Part shown: one piece after another, positions 24,493-31,956 of the stretch
How the letters are laid out: every line of letters begins with the position of its first letter
Position numbering within the stretch: the stretch's first letter is position 1
NCBI RefSeq assembly: GCF_036013915.1
Contig: NZ_CP107899.1
Location: forward strand, 2,232,001 to 2,296,000
Reading direction: 5' to 3'
Length of the DNA stretch: 64,000 nucleotides
DNA from: Streptomyces sp. NBC_00464
Lineage (GTDB): Bacteria > Actinomycetota > Actinomycetes > Streptomycetales > Streptomycetaceae
The notes under the pieces: generated by a model
What the model was told of the DNA's origin: nothing
Database searches by the model: none
Seen by the model: the letters and a program-made list of their open reading frames with translations, nothing else
Translations under genes and position numbers: made by a program

Positions 24493-26508
24493 TCAGTCCG
24501 GCGCGCCGCCCGCCCGCCTCACCTTGTGCAGCAGGTACTCCTTCCGGTTGAGCGGGTTGTGGTCCGTGCGGGAGCGCCGGGGGGCGGCGCCGGTGACGGG
24601 GCGGTGGGTGTCGAAGGCGGTCTCCAGCAGTCCTTCACCCCGGGTCAGCCCCGGGAGCCGCTGCTGGAGTTCGTGCACCCGGGCGGCCGGGATCTCGCCC
24701 TCCAGTACGCAGTGGGCGCCGTCGACGGACGGGGGGCCCGGAACGGCCCGCAGATGGGCGAGGACCGGCAGGAGGGGGCCGAGAGTGTCCGCGGGAAACT
24801 CCGCCCTGAAGCGGTGCATCGGCTCGTACACCGTGGTGCCGGCCTGCCGGAGCGCGGCCATCAGCACCAGCGGGGTCAGATTGCGGAAGTCCCCGGCCGT
24901 GCTCGACATGGACTTGTCGAACACCGCGTGCGAGTGGCTCTGCCGGGGCCAGTAGCCGGAGTGCGTCATCGTGACCGTGCAGTCGGTGACGCGCCAGCCG
25001 TACAGGCCCTGTCCGAGCGTTTCGACGACGGTCTCCTCGACGGCTCTCATCAGGGAGTACGGCATCGAGCCGAGCTCCACCTCCAGCCGGTAGGCCACAC
25101 CGCTGCCGGGCGGGGCCGGGTCGACGCGCAGTCCGACCGTCGCGAGAAACGGGTTGTCCTCCTTGTTGATGATCTCGAAAGCGGCACCGGTGCCGGACGG
25201 TTTCTCCAGGCAGATGGTCGTGGTTCCGCGGAAACCGGCATCGATTCCGAATTCGTCCGCGAGCGTCGCCTGGATGACTTCTTTCTGCACTTCGCCGTAG
25301 AGCGATACGGAGACCTCCTTCCGGATGTCGTCCTGCCGCAGATTGATCAGTGGATCCTGCTCGGCGAGCTGCGCGAGCGCGAAATGCAGTTCGCCCCGGG
25401 AGGCGGGCGGGGCGGCCACCACCACGGATTCCAGCGTCGGCGGGGCGAAGTGGTGCGCGGTGGCCGCCGCGCGGATGTCGCCGACCGCGTCGCCGATCCG
25501 GATGTCGCCGAGTCCCCGGAGCTTCGCGATCTGCCCCGGTCCGGCCGATGCGGCCTCGGCGTCCGCGCCGTCGGCGAAGATCCGGACACCGGTCACCTTG
25601 CCCTCGGACACGTCGCCGGGGCCCTGCCCGAACACGAGCCGGTCACGGGTGCGTACGGTTCCCGAGAACATCCGGGCCCAGGCCAGCTTCTCGCCGGCCC
25701 GGCCGCGTTCCACCTTGAAGACGGTGCCGGAGACCGGCCCGTCCGCCTCGCCCCCTGCCGCGGGCAGCAACTCCTTGATCCCGCGGGTCAGTGCGGTGAT
25801 ACCGGCGCCCGTGACGGCCGAACCGAAGTACACGGGGTGGACGAGCGCCCGCTTGGTCTGCGCCGCCAGTTCCGCGCGGAGCCGGGCGGGGGCGAGTACC
25901 TCGCCGTCCTCGATGTACGCGGCCAGCAGGGCGTCGTCGTGCTCGGTGAGCAGGTCGGTGAGCCGGCCCGTGAGCCGGTGGTCGTCGTCCGCGTACGGCA
26001 CGCTGCGGGCGTCTCGGGTGCCGAGGCCGGTGACGGCCGGACCCATCGCGACCGCGTGCGGCGTGAGCTTCTCCGCGATGTCGCGCAGCACCTGCGCGTA
26101 CCGGGCTCCGGCCCGGTCGGTCTTGTTCACGAAGACGAGCGTGGGGATGCGCAGGCGCTGGAGCGTCCGCATCAGCACGCGGGTCTGGGCCTGCACGCCC
26201 TCCACGGCGGAGATGACCAGCACCGCGCCGTCGAGCACGCTCAGCACCCGCTCCACCTCGGCGATGAAGTCCGGGTGGCCGGGCGTGTCGATCAGGTTGA
26301 CGGTGACGTCGTCGAGGGCGAACGAGACGACCGCGGACTTGATCGTGATGCCGCGCTGCCGTTCGAGGGCGAGGGAATCGGTCTGTGTGTTCCCGTCATC
26401 GACGCGGCCGATCTCGTCGATGATTCCGGCGGTGTGGAGCAGCCGCTCGGTCAGGCTCGTCTTACCGGCGTCGACATGCGCCAGAATGCCAAGATTCAGC
26501 GTGTGCAC
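24493..26508 (-). CDS. otrA: Ribosomal-protection tetracycline-resistance GTPase, Otr(A)-like
   Basis: EF-G-like GTPase of 671 residues, the usual length of Otr(A)/Tet(M) proteins, which displace tetracycline from the ribosome. GTPase motifs: HVDAGKTSLTE (residues 11-21), RGITIKSA, DTPGHPDF, VNKTDRAG. Tet-type signatures follow: GSMPYSLMRAVEETV near 510 and a short C-terminus with PLNRKEYLLHK. GTG 26508 is the conserved-length start (VHTLNLGILAHVDAG). A 36-codon upstream ORF overlaps the start. Many Streptomyces carry such a gene without tetracycline production; self-resistance is an inference. Confidence 0.92.
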   Translation of the reverse strand: MHTLNLGILAHVDAGKTSLTERLLHTAGIIDEIGRVDDGNTQTDSLALERQRGITIKSAVVSFALDDVTVNLIDTPGHPDFIAEVERVLSVLDGAVLVISAVEGVQAQTRVLMRTLQRLRIPTLVFVNKTDRAGARYAQVLRDIAEKLTPHAVAMGPAVTGLGTRDARSVPYADDDHRLTGRLTDLLTEHDDALLAAYIEDGEVLAPARLRAELAAQTKRALVHPVYFGSAVTGAGITALTRGIKELLPAAGGEADGPVSGTVFKVERGRAGEKLAWARMFSGTVRTRDRLVFGQGPGDVSEGKVTGVRIFADGADAEAASAGPGQIAKLRGLGDIRIGDAVGDIRAAATAHHFAPPTLESVVVAAPPASRGELHFALAQLAEQDPLINLRQDDIRKEVSVSLYGEVQKEVIQATLADEFGIDAGFRGTTTICLEKPSGTGAAFEIINKEDNPFLATVGLRVDPAPPGSGVAYRLEVELGSMPYSLMRAVEETVVETLGQGLYGWRVTDCTVTMTHSGYWPRQSHSHAVFDKSMSSTAGDFRNLTPLVLMAALRQAGTTVYEPMHRFRAEFPADTLGPLLPVLAHLRAVPGPPSVDGAHCVLEGEIPAARVHELQQRLPGLTRGEGLLETAFDTHRPVTGAAPRRSRTDHNPLNRKEYLLHKVRRAGGAPD

Positions 26509-26572
26509 AGAACTCCATGTTCTCAGGGGTGAAGTGAATTCCCGTCGAGACGAACATGTGAGATCGGCGCAT
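26462..26572 (-). CDS. Overlapping upstream ORF at the otrA start (36 aa)
   Basis: A 36-codon ORF starting ATG 26572 with a canonical AGGAG six bases ahead and ending TAA at 26462. It starts MRRSHMFVSTGIHFTPEN and ends in CRRR. It overlaps the first 47 bases of the resistance gene in another frame, so it must be translated, or skipped, before or instead of GTG 26508. Its ribosome site is stronger than that of the resistance gene (GGAG with only four bases). Leader ORFs are common before ribosome-directed resistance genes. Confidence 0.45.
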   Translation of the reverse strand: MRRSHMFVSTGIHFTPENMEFCAHAESWHSGACRRR

Positions 26573-26913
26573 CGATTTCTCCTGGTCCTGTCGGCTGATG
26601 CGGCGAGTAGAACAGCGGGCCGACCGGCGGTGCAACCCATTTACCGGGATGCCGCGAGTACTGCCGCGCGGTGAGACTCCGTCAGCAAACGGGGGATACG
26701 AAGCCGGTCAAACCTCGCTCCGGCGCGGCGTGCCGTCCAACGGGTGATTATCCGTTCTTCGCCACTCGATGGGCCCATGCCGTAGCTCCAATGCGGCGCT
26801 CTCCGATGGCGGGCCCCGGACTCCGGGCTGACGGTGGATCACGTAGCCACTGCGCCACTCTGGGTCGACACTTCGTCACTCTTCGCAGTCGCGACGAAAG
26901 GAAACGTGTTCAG
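26573..26913. other. Gene-free region between divergent otrA and repeat-protein gene
   Basis: This 341-base stretch holds the likely promoters of both genes. I see no well-formed -35/-10 pair. Close to the plus-strand gene, TTCGTC (26872-26877) pairs with GACGAA (26893-26898), just upstream of the ribosome site GAAAGG; this could form a 5' UTR stem. No further ORF or dyad stands out. Confidence 0.45.
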
Positions 26914-27702
26914 ATGCGCTCTGCCCGCACACTGTTCGCTTCGGCCGCCGTCACGGCGGTCCTCACGATCACAGCCCCCTCCGCCTACGCCATGACGGCC
27001 GGCGACTGGGAGCACGACAGCGGCTCGTCCTCCAGCAGCGAGGACGGCGGCTGGACGAAGGACAAGCCCAACGGCGGCGTCCACACCGGCGGCGGCGCCC
27101 TCGCCAAGACGGTTGCCGGCGACGAGCACGGCAAGTCGGACGACGAGGGCTGGAAGAAGGACAAGCCCAACGGCGGCGTCCACACCGGCGGCGGCGCGCT
27201 GTCGATGACGGTCGCCAAGGAATGGCAGCCGGGCTCCGACGAGGAGAGCGGCTCGTCCGACTGGAAGAAGGACAAGCCCAACGGCGGCGTCCACACCGGC
27301 GGCGGCGCGCTGTCGTCGACGGTCGCCAAGGAATGGCAGCCGGGCTCCGACGAGGAGAGCGGCTCGTCCGACTGGAAGAAGGACAAGCCCAACGGCGGCA
27401 TGCACGCCGGTGGCGGCGCCATGTCGATGACGGTCGCCAAGGAGTGGCAGCCGAGCAGCGACGAGGCCGGCAAGACCGAGAAGGCCGAGAAGCCCGAGAA
27501 GGCCGACAAGTCCGCGAAGAGCGAGAAGAGCGACGAGGGCTGGAAGAAGGACAAGCCCAGTGGCGGCGTCCACACCGGCGGTGGCGCGATGGCCATGACC
27601 GGCGGCGGCCTGGCGGCCGGTTCGCTGCTGCTTCTCGGTGGTGTCGGTGTCGGCGCGTACAAGGTGCGCCGCCGTCAGGCGACGGGTGGCGCGATGGCCT
27701 GA
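26914..27702 (+). CDS. Secreted, membrane-anchored WKKDKPNGGVHTGGG repeat protein
   Basis: A 262-residue exported protein. Signal peptide 1-26 (ends SAYAM). Five copies of W-K/T-K-D-K-P-N/S-G-G-V-H-T-G-G-G-A occur; copies 2-4 are 37-residue, almost identical units encoded by 111-bp near-perfect DNA repeats. A Lys/Glu-rich hinge (KTEKAEKPEKADKSAK) precedes the last copy. The C-terminus has MAMTG, a hydrophobic segment (LAAGSLLLLGGVGVGAYKV) and RRR, a layout like a sortase signal with Met in place of Leu. A sortase gene lies 194 bases downstream. Function unknown; surface or wall-attached is my inference. Confidence 0.8.
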   Translation: MRSARTLFASAAVTAVLTITAPSAYAMTAGDWEHDSGSSSSSEDGGWTKDKPNGGVHTGGGALAKTVAGDEHGKSDDEGWKKDKPNGGVHTGGGALSMTVAKEWQPGSDEESGSSDWKKDKPNGGVHTGGGALSSTVAKEWQPGSDEESGSSDWKKDKPNGGMHAGGGAMSMTVAKEWQPSSDEAGKTEKAEKPEKADKSAKSEKSDEGWKKDKPSGGVHTGGGAMAMTGGGLAAGSLLLLGGVGVGAYKVRRRQATGGAMA

Positions 27703-27896
27703 CCCGGCCGCACCGCGAGCCGGTCGCTTCGCTGTCGCGGCCGCCGTCCTCCCGGACGGCGGCCGCGGCGCCTTCGTTTTCCCGGGGACTCCCGCCCGGA
27801 CCAGGCCCGGGTCGCACTGCCCGTCCCGATCCGGACGGGAAGGCCCCGGCCCACGCCACCACCGCACCGCCCCGCACGGACGAAAGGCACGTTCCC

Positions 27897-28655
27897 ATGG
27901 CCGCCCCGCAGTCGCCCGGTTCCCCCTCCTCCCGGACTGCCTCCGACACCGTCACTCTCGGCCGCGCCCTGCTCTGGCCCGCCGCAGTGGCAGGACTCGG
28001 CATGCTCCTGATCTACAACTCCATCGGCCCCTCGGCCGACGACAAACCACCCGCCCCGTTCGCCGCCCCGGCGCCCGTCGCCCCGGCCCCCGCGGCTCCG
28101 GCCCCCGCCGCCGCATCCTCACCGGCCGCCGCCGTCCCCCGGCAGGCCACCCCCGCCCCCACCCCCACTCCGACCACCGCGCCGGCCCTGTCCCGTTCCG
28201 TGCCGACCCGGCTCAAGATCCCGGCCATCGCGGTGGACGCCCCCTTCACCCCGCTGTCGATCGGGGCCTCCGGCCGCCTGGACGCTCCTCCGCCGAACGA
28301 CAGGAACCTGGTCGGCTGGTTCAAGGGCGGCGTGACGCCGGGCGAGCGCGGGGCCTCGATCGTGGCCGGCCACGTCGACACGATGACCGGCCCGGCGGTC
28401 TTCCTCCAGCTGCGCTTCCTGCGGCCCGGATCGACGGTCGACATCACGCGCGCGGACGGCACGGTGGCCACGTTCAAGGTCGACACCGTCGAGACGTTCA
28501 GCAAGGCGAAGTTCCCCGACAAGCGGGTCTACGCCGACACCCCGGACGCCCAGTTGCGCCTGATCACATGCGGTGGCACCTACGACAAGAAGGCCAAGGA
28601 CTACGAGGACAACGTGGTCGTGTTCGCGCACCTCGACTCGGCCAAGAAGGGATGA
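27897..28655 (+). CDS. Class F-type sortase
   Basis: Membrane-bound transpeptidase-like protein of 252 residues: N-terminal membrane helix (about 26-44, LLWPAAVAGLGMLLIY), a Pro/Ala-rich linker, and the sortase barrel. The catalytic His is in VAGHVDT (about 159) and the Cys in LITCGGTYD (about 224). The last 20 residues after the Cys, where sortases carry an essential Arg, hold Lys residues but no Arg (KKAKDYEDNVVVFAHL). ATG 27897 follows AAAGG. It is downstream of the repeat protein, its probable substrate. Confidence 0.88.
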   Translation: MAAPQSPGSPSSRTASDTVTLGRALLWPAAVAGLGMLLIYNSIGPSADDKPPAPFAAPAPVAPAPAAPAPAAASSPAAAVPRQATPAPTPTPTTAPALSRSVPTRLKIPAIAVDAPFTPLSIGASGRLDAPPPNDRNLVGWFKGGVTPGERGASIVAGHVDTMTGPAVFLQLRFLRPGSTVDITRADGTVATFKVDTVETFSKAKFPDKRVYADTPDAQLRLITCGGTYDKKAKDYEDNVVVFAHLDSAKKG

Positions 28656-28707
28656 GCCGCCGTGCTCCCCCGGTGGAAAACCCCGTGCGACGGGCCGTGG
28701 CCGCTGC

Positions 28708-28713
28708 TAGCGT
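28708..28713 (+). promoter_or_regulatory. -10 box of a leaderless leader-peptide transcript
   Basis: TAGCGT (TANNNT type) lies seven bases before ATG 28721, the spacing of leaderless Streptomyces transcripts. No good -35 is visible (the region 28684-28690 is CG-rich). This would start transcription of the attenuator region described at 28721. Confidence 0.5.
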
Positions 28714-28720
28714 CCCCCGC

Positions 28721-28774
28721 ATGAAGAAGCGCGCTGCGATGACGACGACGCCGGAGAGTGTCCCGGCGCGCTGA
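28721..28774 (+). CDS. Thr-codon leader peptide of a putative attenuator (17 aa)
   Basis: MKKRAAMTTTPESVPAR, 17 residues, ends TGA. Codons 8-10 are three consecutive Thr codons (ACG ACG ACG, 28742-28750). The next gene encodes a threonyl-tRNA synthetase-like protein. The RNA can form a 9-bp helix 1:2 (28728-28736 with 28764-28772, one GU), an alternative helix 2:3 (28760-28766 with 28795-28801, one GU) and a 12-bp terminator (28789-28800 with 28807-28818). A ribosome stalled on Thr codons would block 1:2, favour 2:3 and prevent the terminator; this is the standard attenuation logic, inferred from sequence. Confidence 0.7.
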   Translation: MKKRAAMTTTPESVPAR

Positions 28775-28788
28775 CTGCTGACCAGTCC

Positions 28789-28818
28789 GAAGCCCCGGGG
28801 CGAGTGCCCCGGGGCTTC
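28789..28818 (+). terminator. Attenuator hairpin before the ThrRS-like gene
   Basis: GAAGCCCCGGGG (28789-28800) and CCCCGGGGCTTC (28807-28818) form a perfect 12-bp stem with a six-base loop, 40 bases before the synthetase start. The left arm shares 28795-28800 with the alternative antiterminator pairing. The T-run after it is weak, which is usual in Streptomyces. Confidence 0.75.
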
Positions 28819-28858
28819 TGCTTGCGGTCACTCGCCCTTCGTACGCGAGGAGACCGCC

Positions 28859-30082
28859 ATGCACGACCACCGCAAGCTCGGCCGCGAGCTGGAGCTGTTC
28901 GACACCGACCCGCTGATCGGTGCGGGGCTTCCGTACTGGCTGCCGGACGGTGCGGCGCTGCGGCACACCCTGGAGGAGTACATCCGCACCGCCGAGCGGC
29001 TGGCGGGCTACCGCCACGTGTACTCGCCGGTGCTCGGCAAGCGGGAGCTGTACGAGATCTCGGGGCACTGGTCGCACTACAGCGACGACATGTTCCCGCC
29101 GATGGACCTGGGCGGCGAACAGGTCGTACTGCGGCCGAGCCTGTGCCCGCACCACGCGGTCATCTACCGCTCCCGCTCGCACAGTTACCGCGAGCTGCCG
29201 CTGCGGATGGCCGAGCTGGGCGGCATGTACCGCTCCGAGCTCTCCGGGGTGCTCGGCGGGCTGACCCGGGTGCGGGCCATCCAGTTGAACGACGCCCACA
29301 TCTTCTGCACCCTCGACCAGGTCGCCGGGGAGGCGCGGGCCGCGCTGGACATGATCCGCCGGGCGTACGAGGCACTCGGCATCCGTCCTGCGCGCTTCCG
29401 GCTCTCGCTGCCGGGCCCTGGCGGAAAGTACGTCGCCGCGCCGGAGATGTGGCAGCGTTCCACCGCCCTGCTGACCGAGGTACTCGACGCCTCCGGGCTG
29501 CCGTACGAGGCGGTCGAGGGCGAAGCCGCGTTCTACGGGCCGAAGATCGACGTCCAGGTCGCCGACGCGGCGGGCCGGGAGTCGACCCTGTCGACCGTCC
29601 AGGTCGACTTCCACCAGCCGGAGCGGTTCGATCTGCACTACATCGGCGCGGACGGGGCGAAACACCGGCCGGTCATGGTGCACCGCAGCATCATCGGCAG
29701 CGTGGAGCGGGCCGTCGCCCACCTCATCGAGCAGCACGGCGGCGCGTTCCCGGCCTGGCTCTCCCCGGTCCAGCTGGTCATCCTGCCCGTCTCGGACGCC
29801 GAACTGCCGAACGCCGAGGATCTCGCCGCCCGTTGCACCGCGCTAGGGCTGCGCGCGGAGGTCAGCGGCCGGGAGCGCGGCAGCCTGGGGGCCAGGATCC
29901 GGGAGGCCCGTCTGGTGCCGTACCAGGCGGTCGTCGGCGCCGCGGAGGCCGCGGACGGCCTGGTGGCTCTGCGTCTGCGGGACGGCCGCCGCCTCGATCC
30001 GCTGCCGGCGGCGGGGGTGCTGGAGCGGATCGGGGCACTGGTCGCGGCGCACACCACCGAATTGTGGGACTCGGGTCACTAG
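28859..30082 (+). CDS. Threonyl-tRNA synthetase-like protein lacking editing domain
   Basis: Class II aminoacyl-tRNA synthetase fragment-type protein of 407 residues. The catalytic core begins at DHRKLGRELELFDTD and GLPYWLPDGA, motif 2 as RPSLCPHHAVIYRS with zinc ligand Cys, a later His in SHSYRELPLRMAE, and motif 3 near VMVHRSIIGSVERA. The last 90 residues are the anticodon-binding domain (VQLVILPVSDAE). The N-terminal TGS and editing (N2) domains of full ThrRS (about 640 residues) are absent. ATG 28859 follows GAGGAG with six bases. It overlaps the convergent MFS gene by four bases. It may be a stress or antibiotic-insensitive second enzyme. Confidence 0.88.
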   Translation: MHDHRKLGRELELFDTDPLIGAGLPYWLPDGAALRHTLEEYIRTAERLAGYRHVYSPVLGKRELYEISGHWSHYSDDMFPPMDLGGEQVVLRPSLCPHHAVIYRSRSHSYRELPLRMAELGGMYRSELSGVLGGLTRVRAIQLNDAHIFCTLDQVAGEARAALDMIRRAYEALGIRPARFRLSLPGPGGKYVAAPEMWQRSTALLTEVLDASGLPYEAVEGEAAFYGPKIDVQVADAAGRESTLSTVQVDFHQPERFDLHYIGADGAKHRPVMVHRSIIGSVERAVAHLIEQHGGAFPAWLSPVQLVILPVSDAELPNAEDLAARCTALGLRAEVSGRERGSLGARIREARLVPYQAVVGAAEAADGLVALRLRDGRRLDPLPAAGVLERIGALVAAHTTELWDSGH

Positions 30083-31275
30083 GCGGTGACGGGCTTCGCC
30101 TCGGTGCGGTGGGCGGTGTCGAGCGCTCCGGCCAGGGTGGACGCGACGACCAGCAGGGCGAGGACAACGGTCATCGTGAGCCGGAGTCCGATGTGGTCGG
30201 CGAGGAAGCCGAGCGCGGGCGGGCCGACGAGGAAGGCGACATAGCCCGCGGTGGAGACCGCGGCGACCCGTGCCGCCGCGTCGTGCGGGTGGTCACCCGC
30301 CGCGGACACGGTGACCGGGAAACCGAGGGAGGCACCCAGTCCCCACAGCACCGTGGCGGCGCCCGCCATCACCGGGCTCGGCGAAACGATCACCACCGCC
30401 AGGCCCAGCGCGGCGACGACCGCGCTGATCCGGACGACCTTCACGGGGCCGAAGCGTTCCAGGAGGGGGCCGCCGGCGAAGCGGCCGAGCGTCATCGAGG
30501 ACGCGAAGACCAGGAAGGTCAGCGAACCGGCGGTGGCGCTCACCTCGTAGCCGTCCACCATGAGCAGCGGCAGCCAGTCGTTGGCGGCGCCCTCCGCGAA
30601 GGCCATGGCGAGCACGATCACCCCGATGAGGACGAGGCGCCGGTCCCGCCACACCGTCAGCTGACCCCGCCACCCGCCCGGTCCGGAGGTCCCGGCCGCC
30701 TCCTTGCCCGTGCCGTGCGGAATCGCGCGCACGGCCACGACCGCGGCGACGGCCACGAGCACCGAGACGGCCGTCAGATGCCATCCGACAGGGAACGCGA
30801 CCGCGGTCATCGCCATGCCGAGCAGCGCTCCGACGACGGTGCCGAGACTGAAGCAGCCGTGCAGCACCGGCAGTACGGGACGGCCGATGACCCGCTCCAC
30901 GTCGGCGCCCTCGATGTTGAACGCGACCTCGGCGAGACCCATCCCGCCGCCGAACAGGGCCAGTCCGCAGAAGACCCCGCCCGCAAGCGCCAGGCCGGTG
31001 CCCGCCGCGACGACCAGCAGCCCGGTGACGATCAGCGCCGCGCCGACGGTGATCGCGGTCCGGCCTCCGTAACGGCGTACGAGCGGGCCGGAGGCGGTCA
31101 CGCCGGCCATCGAACCGGTGGACAGGCCGAAGAGCACCAGACCCATCGCGCCGGTGGACACGTCGAGTCCGTCCCGGACGGCCGGGGTGCGCGCCACCCA
31201 TGAGGCCATGCCGGCCCCGGCGGCGAGCATGAAGAGGAACAGGGCGGTACGCCGGCGGCGTGTTGCGGCATCCAT
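30079..31275 (-). CDS. MFS transporter (YbjJ/FucP-like)
   Basis: Twelve-helix major facilitator (398 residues). Hydrophobic segments alternate with short loops and a sequence SGPLVRRYGGRTAITVG after helix 2 is the MFS signature; a second one (GRFAGGPLLERFGPVKVV) lies in the second half. The centre has a long cytosolic loop near residue 185 (PHGTGKEAAGTSGPGG). Substrate is unknown, sugar or small metabolite being typical for this subfamily. Divergent from the acetyltransferase, with a double palindrome between them. Confidence 0.88.
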   Translation of the reverse strand: MDAATRRRRTALFLFMLAAGAGMASWVARTPAVRDGLDVSTGAMGLVLFGLSTGSMAGVTASGPLVRRYGGRTAITVGAALIVTGLLVVAAGTGLALAGGVFCGLALFGGGMGLAEVAFNIEGADVERVIGRPVLPVLHGCFSLGTVVGALLGMAMTAVAFPVGWHLTAVSVLVAVAAVVAVRAIPHGTGKEAAGTSGPGGWRGQLTVWRDRRLVLIGVIVLAMAFAEGAANDWLPLLMVDGYEVSATAGSLTFLVFASSMTLGRFAGGPLLERFGPVKVVRISAVVAALGLAVVIVSPSPVMAGAATVLWGLGASLGFPVTVSAAGDHPHDAAARVAAVSTAGYVAFLVGPPALGFLADHIGLRLTMTVVLALLVVASTLAGALDTAHRTEAKPVTA

Positions 31276-31315
31276 GACAGCGGGCCTCGGCAGTCCAGGA
31301 GGGGTTCAGCAGGAG

Positions 31316-31351
31316 CGTACGATCGTACGCCCTTGGAGTGTACGATCGTAC
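31316..31351. promoter_or_regulatory. Double palindromic operator (TetR-type)
   Basis: Two perfect 12-bp palindromes GTACGATCGTAC at 31317-31328 (flanked to CGTACGATCGTACG) and 31340-31351, centres 23 bp apart, in the gap between divergent MFS and acetyltransferase genes. The second overlaps TACGAT (31341-31346), the -10 of the plus-strand gene, seven bases before ATG 31354. A TetR gene lies 600 bases downstream, suggesting autoregulation of the whole unit. Confidence 0.7.
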
Positions 31352-31353
31352 CC

Positions 31354-31932
31354 ATGACGGACCACTTCGCGGGAGACCCGCGTACGAACCATGAGCGGAT
31401 GCTCGCCGGGGACCTCTACATCGCCGACGACCCCGCCATCGTGGAGGCCCAGCGGCGGGCGGTACGGCTGGCCGCCCGGTATCTGGCGGCCTACACCGAG
31501 GACCCCGACGCCGCACAGCCCGTCGTCGCCGAGCTGCTCGGCGGACTGGGCGCCGGTGCGCACATCCGGCCGCCGCTGTACGTGGACTACGGCTCGTACC
31601 TCACGGTCGGCGAGGACACGTTCATCAACTACAACCTCACCGCGCTGGACGTCGCCCCGATCACCATCGGCCGCGACTGCCAGATCGGGCCGAACGTCCA
31701 GCTCCTCACCCCCACCCACCCGGTGGAGCCGGAGCCGCGCCGGGACAAGCTGGAGGCGGCGAGGCCGATCACGATCGGCGACAATGTCTGGCTGGGCGGC
31801 GGCGCGATCGTGCTGGCCGGGGTGACCATCGGGGACAACAGCGTCATCGGCGCGGGAGCCGTCGTGACCAAGGACGTCCCCGCCAACGTGGTCGCGGTCG
31901 GCAACCCGGCCCGGGTGATCCGCTCGATCTAG
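31354..31932 (+). CDS. Hexapeptide-repeat O-acetyltransferase (maltose/galactoside type)
   Basis: Trimeric left-handed beta-helix acetyltransferase of 192 residues. The head has MLAGDLYIADDPAIVEAQRR, typical of maltose/galactoside O-acetyltransferases, then hexapeptide repeats (ITIGRDCQIGPNVQLLTPTHP with the catalytic His, then ARPITIGDNVWLGGGAIVL and VTIGDNSVIGAGAVVT). Sugar acceptor unknown. ATG 31354 is probably leaderless. It is followed at 24 bases by a TetR regulator gene and shares the double operator with the MFS gene. Confidence 0.9.
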   Translation: MTDHFAGDPRTNHERMLAGDLYIADDPAIVEAQRRAVRLAARYLAAYTEDPDAAQPVVAELLGGLGAGAHIRPPLYVDYGSYLTVGEDTFINYNLTALDVAPITIGRDCQIGPNVQLLTPTHPVEPEPRRDKLEAARPITIGDNVWLGGGAIVLAGVTIGDNSVIGAGAVVTKDVPANVVAVGNPARVIRSI

Positions 31933-31956
31933 AACCTCTCGGCAGAAGGAAACACC

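Noticed and set aside
23965..26532. Plus-strand ORF of 855 residues opposite the tetracycline-resistance gene
   Set aside because: It is the antisense shadow of the SirB1 and otrA-like genes, with no family motif and the wrong codon usage; the minus-strand otrA-like gene has clear GTPase motifs.
26509..26640. Longer start for the resistance gene (to 26640)
   Set aside because: Residues ahead of GTG 26508 are unlike family N-termini and contain the strong ORF with its own Shine-Dalgarno; the family starts just before LGILAHVDAGK.
28804..31203. Plus-strand ORF of 799 residues crossing the ThrRS and MFS genes
   Set aside because: It runs through two real genes on opposite strands in a different frame and has only Arg/Gly/Ala-rich text; it is a high-GC artefact.
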